A DNA stretch of 64,000 nt from Agrypnia vestita (Eukaryota > Arthropoda > Insecta > Trichoptera > Phryganeidae), in the NCBI GenBank assembly GCA_016648135.1, contig JADDOH010024901.1:1-64000 (forward strand). Reading direction: 5' to 3'. Positions within the stretch are counted from its first letter, which is position 1; each line of letters begins with the position of its first letter. The translations under genes and the position numbers were made by a program. Positions 1 to 9,535 of the stretch are shown one piece after another. The notes below the pieces were generated by a model, which made no database searches, was not told where the DNA came from, and saw nothing but the letters and a program-made list of their open reading frames with translations.

Positions 1-372
1 CAATCTCTATCTGTGGTAGTGAATAATCCATAGTTCTATATTTCAGCTGCATTATGCGTCAAAGTCTAGAAAAAAATATTCTGAGTACTTTTCCTGGCTT
101 CCTTAGGACCAAGTTTGGGGTCATATATATCTATATCAACTTGCAGCTTTATGGGCGTTAATATTTATGAAACAGATATAAAAATTCCGTTGAAATATTA
201 AAAAATTTATTAGTATAACATAATAAAACAATGTAATAACATAACAGTGTAAAAAAAATAATATTTGAATTGCTTAAACAAAATAAAAATAGGTTGGTAG
301 CATTGAATTTAAGCATTTGAAAAAAGGAGATGTGTAAACTGAAAGAATTAAAAACGAATATGTTATTAATTT
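1..372. other. AT-rich sequence, no gene seen
   Basis: Low-complexity AT-rich DNA with short A runs. I see no ORF, hairpin or repeat family shared with the rest of the window. Confidence 0.5.
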
Positions 373-480
373 ATATAAATAAAAGTTACTTAGTTTAACA
401 CCACTTATATTTATTTTCAAATCCAACCGGGTTTCGCTACGACCGTAGCTTCTTCAGGGAGAATTTTAACTACCTAACAT
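373..480 (-). repeat. Penelope-like element 3' terminal fragment
   Basis: Read on the minus strand this contains CTGAAGA (451-457), a 6-bp stem II hairpin (GCTACG/CGTAGC), GAAAC (431-435) and GGTT, followed by a tail ending in AAGTGGTGTTAAAC. The same order and tail recur at 7189, 26066 and 51986, next to recognisable Penelope coding relics in the first case. It is a terminal repeat fragment with a degenerate hammerhead-type motif. No coding sequence is attached. Confidence 0.5.
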
Positions 481-520
481 ACAAAAATGATGTGCTTATA
501 TATTATACAATATATATTAT

Positions 521-570
521 TTCACCTATCACACTAGTATATATAGTTATATACTAGTGTGATAGGTGAA
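521..570. repeat. 50-nt near-perfect palindrome
   Basis: Two 23-bp arms (starting TTCACCTATCACACTAGTAT) are separated by about 4 nt. It may be a tiny foldback or the fused ends of a deleted TIR element; no coding content. Confidence 0.8.
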
Positions 571-612
571 AAGACGGAGTGCCAATAGTGGGGGTAGGGG
601 GTGGAATATGTT

Positions 613-936
613 TATAGAATACTACAAAAGAATTTCTTAATAGATAAAACCGAAAAACAAATCAATCGAGAGAATGGGAGATTTTTAGACACCTCAGAAA
701 TGTAAAAAGGTAAAAAAAACTTGGGAAGGCTAAACAAAACTCAACACACATATCCCGGAAATTAGATTAGGGTAAAAGACAGAGAAAAAGACTAAGACAA
801 AAATACATCAGCAAGATGTAAGAATGAACCTCCAAAGAACTTCTAGTTTCCACGAAATAGACGCATGGCAAGCATTGCACCGACATGAACATTGTTATGT
901 TACGATCAAATAGACTACAAAAGAGTTTCGTAATAG

Positions 937-969
<33 letters not shown>

Positions 970-1810
970 TATTGTCACGTATCGTGGCTGCAGGAGGAAT
1001 TAATGAAAACGCTGGAATTTAATAATGGATTTATTGATTACTGAATAATTAATTATTCAAACATACAAAGTCAATTATCTCTAATAAATGTAACGCTTTT
1101 CCTTAAATTAAACTGTTTCGCAAATTTATCACTCGTAAATAGACACTTTATATTTGCTTTAACTAGCTTTTACTTTATTCACTATTCACTAGAGTATTCC
1201 ATCCAATTTCCGCACTTATTAATTTCGCTTCAGTTTATTTCACTGCGTAAGAACTTTCCGAAATATCGCTGTCGAATTACCGCTCGCTTGGCACCACTGG
1301 CCTCTCGCAACTCACCGCTACCGCTCGCTTGGCCAGCCTGACCCACAGCTCGCGACTTCCTTCGCTTCTATTATCGCTGTCAACGCGCACGGAAAACAAC
1401 TGAACTCGTCTTTACTCCCGTGTGCCGTATTTATATTCGATAATGCTGATATCGAAATTCCCAGACGTTTTCAGCATTAACGAGAACTTCCTCGTGGTCT
1501 CCAGACTTTTGGAGATGTTTCTCGTAAGCCGCAGATTATGCTAGGCCGTTCTGGAATCTTCGTTAGTATTGTAATCATTTCACTTCAGAAATGTAATGAA
1601 GGTAAAAAAAACATGGGAAGGCTGAAACAAAACTCAACATATATATCTCAGAAATTTAATTAGGGTAAAAGACAGAGAGAAAGACCAAGACAAAAATACA
1701 TCAGCAAGATGTACGAATGAACCTCCAAAAAATTTCTAGTTTCCACGAAATAGACCCATGGCAAGCATTGCACCGACATAAACACTGTTATATTAAGATC
1801 AAATAGTTTG
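613..1810 (+). repeat. Tandem duplication of ~290-bp unit, second copy split by an LTR-like insert
   Basis: Unit 1 runs from about 613 to 912, starting ACTACAAAAGAATTTC and ending with GCAAGCATTGCACCGACAT...GATCAAATAG. Unit 2 restarts at 913 with ACTACAAAAGAGTTTC, is interrupted after a ~30-nt A run by the insert at about 968-1580, and resumes at about 1580-1810 with the same GGTAAAAAAAACATGGGAAGGC...GATCAAATAG block. About 40 bp of the unit is missing at the insertion point. No ORF is present. Confidence 0.7.
968..1580 (-). mobile_element. Solo LTR-like element (related to 14219-14850)
   Basis: The left end (ATTGTCACGTATCGTGGCTG...GAATTAATG) matches the left end of 14219-14850. On the minus strand it has a TATA-type TATAAATA near 1430 and a moderately GC-rich R/U-like stretch. 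There is no internal retrotransposon coding sequence, so it behaves like a solo LTR. Exact termini and a target duplication could not be confirmed, and the right half matches its relative weakly. Confidence 0.45.
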
Positions 1811-1914
1811 TAGGTACTAACATGTTAAGTTAATAAATTATTTTTTTTAACGTTAAGTTAATAAGTTAATAAATTAACAAAAAATATTTTTAACTTGTCA
1901 GTAAAAACCATGAA

Positions 1915-2196
1915 AAATTTCCAATTGGAATTCGAAGGTGTATCGAAATTTATTATTTTATTTGACTTGTATTAAAGGGAATGAACTTTTCATATTTGAT
2001 GTAAGTAACTGTAATGACAGTGCAACGTTTTGCAAAAAATAAGTCAGAAATATTGAAAAAAAAAATGCAAACTTTGATGTCGCATATCTCCATAACTATT
2101 GATGTTAGGTCATAATAGCTTGAACATTTTCGACTCATAATCAAGGCAGGAATATAGTCCTGCGAGGTTATTAATGTTTTCCAAATAACCCTGTAT
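1915..2196 (+). repeat. Foldback family FB, half copy
   Basis: This is one arm of the palindromic family described at 18838-19321 and 21877-22412. It runs from the CCAATTGGAATT centre through GTCGCATATCTCCATAACTA and CTCATAATCAAGGCAGGAAT to the terminal ATAACCCTGTAT. The other arm is absent. Confidence 0.7.
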
Positions 2197-2215
2197 TATA
2201 ATATATATATGTATA

Positions 2216-2216
<1 letters not shown>

Positions 2217-2255
<39 letters not shown>

Positions 2256-2256
2256 T
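2217..2256. repeat. (TA)n microsatellite
   Basis: Uninterrupted TA dinucleotides with symmetrical GAATAT/ATATTC borders. Confidence 0.9.
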
Positions 2257-2280
2257 ATATTATCAAAATATTAACCACAT

Positions 2281-2560
2281 AATACGGAGAAATTAATGCA
2301 TTATCTGACCCCTGGCGTCGCACAGCTACGATCACATGGTCAGTTTGTTGATGCCGACCTGTTGATGTTGTAGTGTGCACAGTGACAGACGCCACCTACG
2401 CTCCCATGCACGCGCGACTCACCTTGCACAGAACTGACCGATAAGTCGAAGCGTGTGGCGCAACTGCCGCCACCTGCCAGTCCCCCTCCCCCCTTCCCCA
2501 CCCTCCGTTCTGCCCCCCTAAACCAATTTCATTCCGTAATAACATTTGTTAGGGGCTCAC
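2281..2560. other. GC-richer non-coding stretch
   Basis: This stretch is clearly GC-richer than its flanks, with pyrimidine tracts near 2480-2520, but has no usable ORF. It may be a regulatory region or part of an unrecognised repeat; I see no diagnostic motif. Confidence 0.3.
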
Positions 2561-2837
2561 AACATTTCTGATTTTTTCGTCAGTTTATCAGCGCGCTACA
2601 AATATACATGTATACACGTTGTAGGCGACTGACTGCTGATTTACTGTTTCTTTACAACGATTTAACTATAGCTGGACCGCATTCAAAAGAATATGCGCAA
2701 AAATATGTGCGTTGTTACGATGCAAAAAATTAACGCAAAATAAGTTTTTCTTGTAAAGTAAGTAACCTTTTTAAACTAAAAAATATATTTGATATATATT
2801 AACTTTGTTAAAACCACTTATTTATTGAAAAAAATTC

Positions 2838-2870
2838 AACATGTTTCGAAGCCAATGGCTTCTTCGTCAG
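2838..2870 (-). ncRNA. Hammerhead-type motif in Penelope repeat (left arm)
   Basis: On the minus strand: CTGACGA, a 6-bp stem II (GAAGCC/GGCTTC), GAAAC, AT, GTT. This matches the minimal hammerhead layout reported for Penelope-like elements, with a very short helix III. The core has C where the canonical box has T (CUGACGA), which may weaken cleavage. Confidence 0.5.
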
Positions 2871-2924
2871 GATTACAAAAATAATATTTAAAAATTATTA
2901 TATAACAATATTTTTTTTGTTATC

Positions 2925-2957
2925 CTGACGAAGAGGTCATTTGCTTCGAAACATGTT
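2925..2957 (+). ncRNA. Hammerhead-type motif in Penelope repeat (right arm)
   Basis: Head-to-head partner of the motif at 2838-2870: CTGACGA, a stem II with some mismatches (GAGGTC...TTGCTTC), GAAAC, AT, GTT. Both strands of the foldback therefore encode a motif. Confidence 0.5.
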
Positions 2958-3014
2958 GAATTTTTTTCAATAAATAAGTGGTTTTAACAAAGTTAATTTA
3001 TATCTATTATAATT

Positions 3015-3086
3015 ATGTTACCACAAAATAAATTTGCTATATTTGAAGAAGAAGTAAAAAATATATATTTATTTGGAATATCATAT
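3015..3086 (+). pseudogene. Penelope ORF N-terminal fragment
   Basis: Directly after the repeat end, an ATG opens MLPQNKFAIFEEEVKN and continues to a stop after about 24 codons. Nearly the same peptide follows equivalent or related sequence at 40227 (MSPQNYFAIFEEDV) and 52648 (ISPQNNFAVFEEE). Conservation at peptide level in three places suggests the start of an element-encoded protein. That it is the Penelope ORF is inferred from position after the terminal repeat. Confidence 0.45.
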
Positions 3087-3189
3087 TGAGGCTTGTAATA
3101 CGGACTTGCCAAGCAACATTCCTCCCGCTTTCTTCTTGCCGGACAAAGCTAGGGAATGGTCTTTTGATTGTGGTCGACCTAGAGAAATA

Positions 3190-3345
3190 GAAAAAACATC
3201 GAATGATAAAGTGAATAAGGTTTAAAACAAATTTAATAATCAATTTGAAAGGACAGAAAAATCATGTCAAAGAAAAAATATTATAGCTGCTACCGGGATT
3301 CGAACCAACGAACCGTCACTCTATCCGGGAATGGCGCGTTATCAA
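3190..3345 (-). repeat. tRNA-derived SINE, minus copy
   Basis: On the minus strand it carries a tRNA-like B box (GGTTCGAATCC), the conserved CCCGGATAGAGTG stretch and an AT-rich 3' tail containing TTTTTCTGTC. It faces the copy at 3545-3705, giving an inverted SINE pair. Confidence 0.65.
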
Positions 3346-3544
3346 CTTTTGTTAGAGCAAATTAGTATATTGACGTCAATTTTTTGACTTTATATGTACC
3401 TAATCCCTTTTTATTAATTGATTAAGACGCATATTATTCAATTTTTTTAGCATTCCTCCACTTTGTATATAATGCGATAGTCACAAATTACTTTGTGTAT
3501 CTACCGCTAGAGGACGCCGGAATTAAATGCCAATGTACTAGGCT

Positions 3545-3705
3545 GCTGTAGCGAAATTGAATAACTCACTATTTCCGGATAGAGTGGAGGTCCATTAGTT
3601 CAAATGCCGGTAGCAGATTAAATATTTTTTCATTGATTTGATTTTTCTGTATGTCTTTTCTAATTGATTAATAAAAATTTGTTTTAATAATAAAATATAT
3701 TCTGA
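3545..3705 (+). repeat. tRNA-derived SINE, plus copy (degenerate)
   Basis: Same family as 11540-11765: TAGCGAAATTGAAT (degenerate A box), CCGGATAGAGTGGAGG, AGTTCAAATGCCGGTAGCA (decayed B box), then a tail with TTTTTCTGTATGTCTTTTCT. Confidence 0.65.
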
Positions 3706-4785
3706 AAAAAAAACACAGAAGTTTGTTTTAAAATTGCAACTTCACAATAAAAATGTGTTTCCTTAATGAAGAAGGTTTCTTATTTGTTCTACCTGGGGAA
3801 AGATCACCTTCTCCGACTTATGCTCGAGAGAAAAAAAGATGGAAGACGGGGGTTTATAGAAGGCAAATCGTGTGACAGTGTTTCTGAAATACCAGAAACC
3901 TATATTAGACGTCGTTAACCTGTTGAAATTTAACTGTATAACAGCGTGACAAGCAGAGGCAGCCATTTGAAATATATTGTATACCACACATAATTTTCAG
4001 GCGTAAATAGAAATGAGGTTATTGTACTTTCAAAAACTACGCGCTTGGTAGTATATTTATACTGGAATTATTGTCAGGCGGATCGATGGTTGGCCTCCCG
4101 TGTGCACGGGTAAGTTTAATAATGCAGTGACCGAAACCGGCGCCCTGTGATCATTTTCGATGTCATATTTATGTAGACGAAATTATTTTTATATGATGGA
4201 TCAATACAACTGATATCTCAAATTAAAATAATATATCACAATTGTGACAATTGTTTAGTTTACTTGAATTATTGTTATTTTTAGAATTTAAATGAAGAAA
4301 AAAATGGTTAACATCATTATCATACTTCTTTTTTATAATAAAAATACATGTTCATTTATATTCTATTTACAAAATAAAGTAAAAGCATAAAAAAATTTAA
4401 TATTAAATGTAGTTTTTTTTTAATTTGCGCCACGAATGTCCGCCCGCTCTCTATAAAAACACGATTATCTTATAGTAAAGCAAAATATAATGCGAATCAT
4501 TTTAAATACACGCAGTAAAGGAGAATTTTTAAATAATTAAAAATACTTATGTAAAAAATAAAACCTTTTTTTCAAGCTTAGTTAATCTTCGCACACATTG
4601 AGCGGCATCGACCAATCAGGAGCTCGGTGCGGTATTGTACTTTGCGACAAACCTTTATTCTAACTGTGTATCAATAAACCGACGTTTGTAAATCTTATTA
4701 CTTAACATTAGTATTACTTAACATCCTGTGTCTCCGCCTATTTTGCATTTGCTTGTCAAACACACATGCACTAGGTAAACGCTCA
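3706..4785. other. No gene seen
   Basis: AT-rich sequence with only short spurious ORFs. A GC-richer patch at 4080-4150 has no recognisable domain. A TTC microsatellite at the end belongs to the next feature. Confidence 0.5.
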
Positions 4786-5255
4786 CTCAACTTCTTCTTC
4801 TTCTTCTTCCTTCATCTTCTTCTTCTTCTCATCTCATCTCATCAGCCTTCATCTCTCCACTGCTGGATATAGGCCTCTCCCTTTTCTTTCCATCCATCCT
4901 TGTTGTTTGCTAATTGTAGCTATTTCTTTCCCCCCACAGCGGCAATATCATCGGTCCATCTCTTTTGAGATCTTCCGATGCCTCTTTTATTCTCCCAAGG
5001 TCTCCATTTCAGAACTCTGGGAGGCCATCTTGTAGCATCCAGCCTTGCAACATATCCTGCCCATTGCCATTTTAGCTTCTAGTTCTGTACTCTAGTTCTG
5101 CGCCTAATTTCGTCATTTCTAATTCTTAGGTTTACTCCAAGCATGGATCTCTCCATGGATCGTTGCGTGCGTTTGAGATTTTCTACTTTTTTTTGTAAGG
5201 GCCATTGTCTCCACTCCATACGTCATCACTAGCAGTATCTGCATCTGTTAGGCTC
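4786..5255 (-). pseudogene. RTE-type LINE 3' end, copy A1 (minus)
   Basis: The plus strand begins with a (TTC)n run (the element's 3' tail) and then ATCAGCCTTCATCTCTCCAC, the same block as at 8236 and 43213. On the minus strand it encodes the degraded C-terminal region of an RTE-clade endonuclease/reverse transcriptase: a tract like the MERSMLG...TRVVD...LKW tract of 43444-43740, followed by the conserved WTDD-type region. Frameshifted, with no reverse transcriptase core. A typical 5'-truncated dead copy. Confidence 0.65.
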
Positions 5256-5744
5256 ACTCAACACACTATATTAGAATGTACCTGCGTCGTACGTGCCAAA
5301 CGAGATTACGTTTCTTACGGACGGACGTACTCTTTGATCATCTTAGAACACACGTCGTCTCATATATCTCACAATCCAATCTAAAAATCTAATATATTAT
5401 TCAAATTATTATCACAAAAACATTAAATCAATAAATATGAACACTTTTGTTTTACCGCTATACAAAACTTCATGCGATTAAATGCATTCTTACTAATTGT
5501 CACGGTTAACTGACACGTGTGCGTCTGCACTCGGCGCTGATTCTGCGAAACCCATTGATCTGAGCGCCCGACTTGTGTTGTTACGTCTACATTGCGGTAA
5601 ACACATCTTGATGAATATTCGAGCGTTAAATATGTTTCCCTTCATTACTACCACGTATATTTGAACGCGAATTGTGAGATGAATTTAATATTAATTCTAG
5701 TTAACTAGTTAATTGATCAGAATGATGTGCCATGTTTGTTCTTA
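5256..5744. other. No gene seen
   Basis: Mixed-composition unique sequence; I see no domain, hairpin or repeat family. Confidence 0.4.
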
Positions 5745-6400
5745 TTACTCCCTTTATTTTAACTCGTGGCGTCTGTTTGCTTGATTGACGAAAAAAACTT
5801 TGGGTCGATTTTTAATTCGTGATCCAATCGTGCTGAAACTTTGCAAGCAGACTCGTGGCGACGATTTAAAAGATCTATTGAATTTTTGTTAAAAAAAATT
5901 ATAATTATAGTACAATTTTGGAATTTTCAAATTTTTAATGGTTTTTTCATACAACTGACTAAGTTGTATGAAAATACATCGACGCGTCTGGTAGACACGA
6001 AACCTGATAAAATAAGCATAAAATAAAAACTTGGTTTTTATGGGTTAATTTTTTTTTTAATTTTTACTCCCTTTCTTTTAACTCGTAGCGTCTGCGGTTT
6101 GTTGTGTGTCGGAAAAACTTTGGATCGATTTTTACCCTTTTCCCGTGATCCAATCGAGCTGAAACTTTGCAGACAGACTCGTGGTGACGATAAAAATGAT
6201 CTAACAAATTTTCATTTAAAAAATGTAATAATTATAATATAATTTTGGATTTTTCGAAATTGTAATAGTTTTTCAAACTGAAATCTTTTAAATAAGTAAT
6301 GACCACGACGCGCGCAGTAGGCACGAAACCTGATTCAATTAGAAAGGGAATATAATAAAAATTTGGTTTTTGTGGGTTAGTTTTTTTTAAATCTTATTAT
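5745..6400 (+). repeat. Two tandem copies of a ~330-bp dispersed repeat (family G)
   Basis: Copies at about 5745-6045 and 6060-6400 share TTTAACTCGTGGCGTCTG, the GATCCAATCG(T/A)GCTGAAACTTTGCA block, GACTCGTGG(C/T)GACGAT and the ending ACTTGGTTTTTATGGGTTA. Other copies lie at 24755-25205, 30352-30412 and, inverted, 54252-54590. No coding capacity and no clear terminal inverted repeats; class unknown. Confidence 0.7.
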
Positions 6401-6847
6401 ATATTTGTTCCTAAATATGTACGACATAATAATTTGTCGGCTGTAACCATAAAACCATAAAAAATATTACAATTTTACAGTAATAATAAAATCCCACGAT
6501 TGTATTCGGCAATACTGTAAAATAACAATACAACAAATTTACATGGCCGGCGTTGGACTGGCGCACATTCGAATGTCGGAATATTATTTTCGAAGTAATC
6601 TTCTACTGTGTCTGAAACGAAAAGTTCAGCCAATGCATACTTCCAGTGCTCACGCGCGGCTGCGAAACATGGACCCTACACAAAAGAGAATTCCAAAACT
6701 TTGAGTAACACACTGCTGTATGTTGGGCGTCACACAGGATAAAGGGAACGAACCATATAATTGAATACGCCATGAAAATGATATGTGCATCGGCAGGGCA
6801 CATCGCTGGAAAGATGGACTGTCGCTGGATGAATCTAAACTTTAGGT

Positions 6848-7111
6848 AGAAATTTTGAAATTAGAATTAAAGAACACTTAAGATGTTTAAATAGTAATAA
6901 TTATTCTGAATTTGCTAACCATCTTTTGGCTACGGGTCATTCTTTTGATATTAATAAGGGTTTACAAATTTTACATACAAATTATACAGAATCACAATTT
7001 GATAAATTAGAAATTTTGGAAATAAGAAAGAGTGTAAATAGTAAATTGAATATTATAAATAATCAGGTCCTTTTTGCAAATAGTTATCTTTTAAATTTAT
7101 TTTCATATTAA
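6848..7111 (+). pseudogene. Penelope GIY-YIG endonuclease C-terminal fragment
   Basis: One open frame reads from the insertion edge to the stop at 7109-7111. It starts RNFEIRIKEHLRCLN, the GR.F..R..EH part of a GIY-YIG nuclease fold, then runs through FANHLLATGHSFDINK, LQILH, LEILEIRK and INNQVLFANSYLLN, all in the order seen at the C terminus of Penelope proteins. Penelope proteins combine a telomerase-like reverse transcriptase with this nuclease; only the last ~85 residues are here. The nuclease catalytic start (GIY-YIG segment) is lost. Confidence 0.75.
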
Positions 7112-7188
7112 TTAGGTACTTTATATTATTATTTTCCATATATAACTTTTGATCTATACTTCGATTTTTAAATATTATATTTGTTTTC

Positions 7189-7221
7189 CTGATGAAGAAG
7201 CCATTGGCTTTGAAACATGTT
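7189..7221 (+). ncRNA. Hammerhead-type ribozyme motif in Penelope 3' repeat
   Basis: CTGATGA (7189-7195), stem II AGCC/GGCT with an ATT loop, GAAAC (7212-7216), AT, GTT (7219-7221). Core boxes are canonical. Helix III is only the A-U and C-G pairs closing a 2-nt loop, as in the minimal Penelope hammerheads. Helix I would be formed by flanking or partner RNA. It lies 78 nt after the coding stop. Confidence 0.6.
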
Positions 7222-7312
7222 GATTTTTTTCAATAAATAAGTGGTTTAAACAAAGTTAATTTATATTAATTAATTAAACTTTAGGTGGTACTCACTAGAG
7301 TGCCACCTAAAG

Positions 7313-8235
7313 TGTAGCACCCTGTAGCGAAACAGAAGTTGCCAGGTTGTAAATTTATTACACAATACATAATGTACTGAATGTCCGGTGACCAGTGTCA
7401 GAGCCTTCAATATAAATTTGGACGGGTAACAGCGCGCTCCGCGGCGGCCGCTCTATCTGTCATACGGTAATATCGGTCCATTATTTGCTTTTTCAGCTTC
7501 GCAAAACTTTAATACTTCATTGGCAATTGTTCTTGCACCACCCCGGACTGTTTTGGTTGTTTTGGACATAATAATTCAGTGTATATTGGTAATCAAGATG
7601 TCACAGCTCCCGAGCAAATACAAAATTGTACTGAATTACAGGGCGAGGGGTTACCGCCGGGTGCGGGCGGGGCGGGTTTTAGTTCCAATCTTGCCGCATT
7701 TATGTTGGGCAGGCAATACTCATGGGGATTAAGAGGCACCCAAAAACTCGCTAGACTAATGAAAACGTCAAATTCGGCGGAAATTTATGGCAATGAATAA
7801 CAGTAGACAGAGAGAAGCGTGAAAATCTTGGGAACGTCTTCATCAGAGAGGATAGATAATGATACAAAATAATAATCCTTTTAGATACATCTGAACCTCT
7901 TGAGACTCACAACGGACTGCGAAATGGCAACACATTAACATGTCTCCTCTTTTGAATAAAACTCGAAAAATATCTGTACAATTGATTACCTACATTGGCG
8001 ATATTGACATAGCAAAATCTGATCAAATACTGACAGAAGCGTTTAAGGTATTAAAGCCATCGGCAAGGAAAATGGGACTTATTACCTGTATAAATAAAAA
8101 TCTAAATGTTTGTGCAAAATCGATAATCTCTCAAAGTTCTTCATCGATTGCTTTGAAATTTTGGCACAACATTTCATTCTAATACGAGGCTATTTTTGTA
8201 TACCTAATTTGTTTTTATATACCTACTATTTATTT
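7313..8235. other. No gene recognised
   Basis: Contains a GC-richer patch (7430-7720) with overlapping short ORFs but no domain or splice pattern I can name; coding status cannot be judged. Confidence 0.3.
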
Positions 8236-8622
8236 ATTCTTCTTCTTCTTCAGCCTTTATCTCTCCACTGATGGATATACGCCGCTTCCATATCCTTTCA
8301 TCCTTCCTTGTTATTTGCTAATTGTAAACATTTCTTTCCCCCCACAGCGGTTATGTCGTCGGCCCATCTCTTTTGAGGTCTTCCGATGCCCCTTTTATTT
8401 TCCCAAGCTCTCCACTTCAGAACTCTGGGAGTCCATCTTGTAGCATCCTGCCTTGCAATATGCCCTGCCATGATGTCCACTACTCTAGTTATGCGCCTAA
8501 TTTCATAATTTCTTATTCTCTTAGGCTTATTCCAAGCATGGATCTCTTCATGGATCGTTGCGTGCATTTGAGCTTTTCTACACTTTTTTTATAAGGGCCG
8601 TAGTCTCCACTCCATATGTCTA
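8236..8622 (-). pseudogene. RTE-type LINE 3' end, copy A2 (minus)
   Basis: Begins on the plus strand with CTTCTTCTTCTTC and the CAGCC(T/C)TTATCTCTCCACTG block. The minus frame 8298-8567 reads RRITRVVDI, GHIARQDATRW, VLKWR, GRPQKRWADDI, VGGK. This is the conserved GHIAR...GRP..RW.DDI tail of RTE-clade proteins. The region upstream of the tail is lost, so this is a dead fragment. Confidence 0.75.
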
Positions 8623-8739
8623 TCTATTAATTAATGAAAAAGTGATAATAATTAAATTGACTTACTCTAAACAATAAAATTTGGGCCCCTGACCCTACTT
8701 GGATAAGGAGATGAAGATGATGAAACAATAATATTAGAA

Positions 8740-9510
8740 CTAGCTGGTCGTACCCGGCGTTGCGCGGGTTAAGGATTAAGTTGAAGATAAATTTTTGGGG
8801 GGGTAATAAATGTTCCATTGTTTTGCAAAGCCGCTAATTAAAACAATAGGATGTATTGATCGTATAGGATGTATAGATAAGAAATGTTACCTATATTTTC
8901 TATTGAAAATTGAAGATTTTGTATAGAAGAAATAGACCTGGGGGAAAGGATGGGTTAGAGGGGCAAGGGAAAATGTCGCCAATATTATTACTAGCCTTAA
9001 AGAATAAGTTGACAAAATTTGGGTCAGATCGGTCAAAAGATACAGATTTGGAAAATATATCAGCGGAGGGGGGTGAGGTAAACTGTGAAGGGGGAAATGT
9101 CACCTATGTTACCTAGCGGTTCCCTAAGAATACGTGTCAAAATTTGAGTCAGATCGGTCAAAAGGTAGATTTGTACCAAAATATATCTGGGGGAGGTGAA
9201 ATTTCATCTATCCTAAAGAATAAGTTTCCAAATTTTGTGTCCGGTCGAACGGTACAGATTTGCATTTAAAATATATCAGGGGAGGGGATGGGGTAAAAGC
9301 GGGGGAGGGGGGAATGTTGTCTATGTTACCCGCCGGATCCTAAAGCATAAGTATGCATTATTTGAGTCGAATCGGACAAAAAAAGTAGGTAAACAAAAAC
9401 ATTATCGTGTTTGAATGCAACGTTGTGTCAAAATTTAAAGCAATCGGTGAAGAACTTTCAAAGATTATCGATTTTGTACGAACGAACATTTGCATTTTTA
9501 TTTATATAGA
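8740..9510 (-). mobile_element. Non-autonomous Helitron-like element H1
   Basis: In minus orientation it starts TCTATATAAATAAAAATG (5' TC) and ends with a GC-rich hairpin (plus strand CCCGGCGTTGCGCGGG) followed by CTAG, then T. It sits between A and T without target duplication, as Helitrons do. The interior is about four tandem copies of a ~115-125-bp unit (GATCGGTCAAA..GTACAGATTTG...GGGGAGGGG...GTTACC). No Rep/helicase gene, so it would depend on another copy. Confidence 0.65.
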
Positions 9511-9535
9511 TACATAAACAAAAATCTCAAATATT

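Larger units (their letters stand above)
2792..3008. repeat. Inverted pair of Penelope terminal repeats
   Basis: Two arms of about 95 bp (about 2792-2888 and 2905-3008) are almost perfect inverted copies, each holding AACTTTGTTAAAACCACTTA and a hammerhead-like core. The 3' part matches the tail of the Penelope relic at 6848-7274. A transcript across it would fold into one long hairpin. Confidence 0.8.
6836..7286 (+). mobile_element. 5'-truncated Penelope-like insertion with 12-bp target duplication
   Basis: The 12-mer TAAACTTTAGGT occurs at 6836-6847 and 7275-7286 and brackets a 427-bp insert (6848-7274). The insert starts inside the C-terminal nuclease domain and ends with the Penelope terminal repeat (AATAAGTGGTTTAAACAAAG). 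A truncated 5' end and a target duplication fit target-primed reverse transcription. The restored site is itself a hairpin (CTTTAGGTGG...CCACCTAAAG). Confidence 0.75.
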
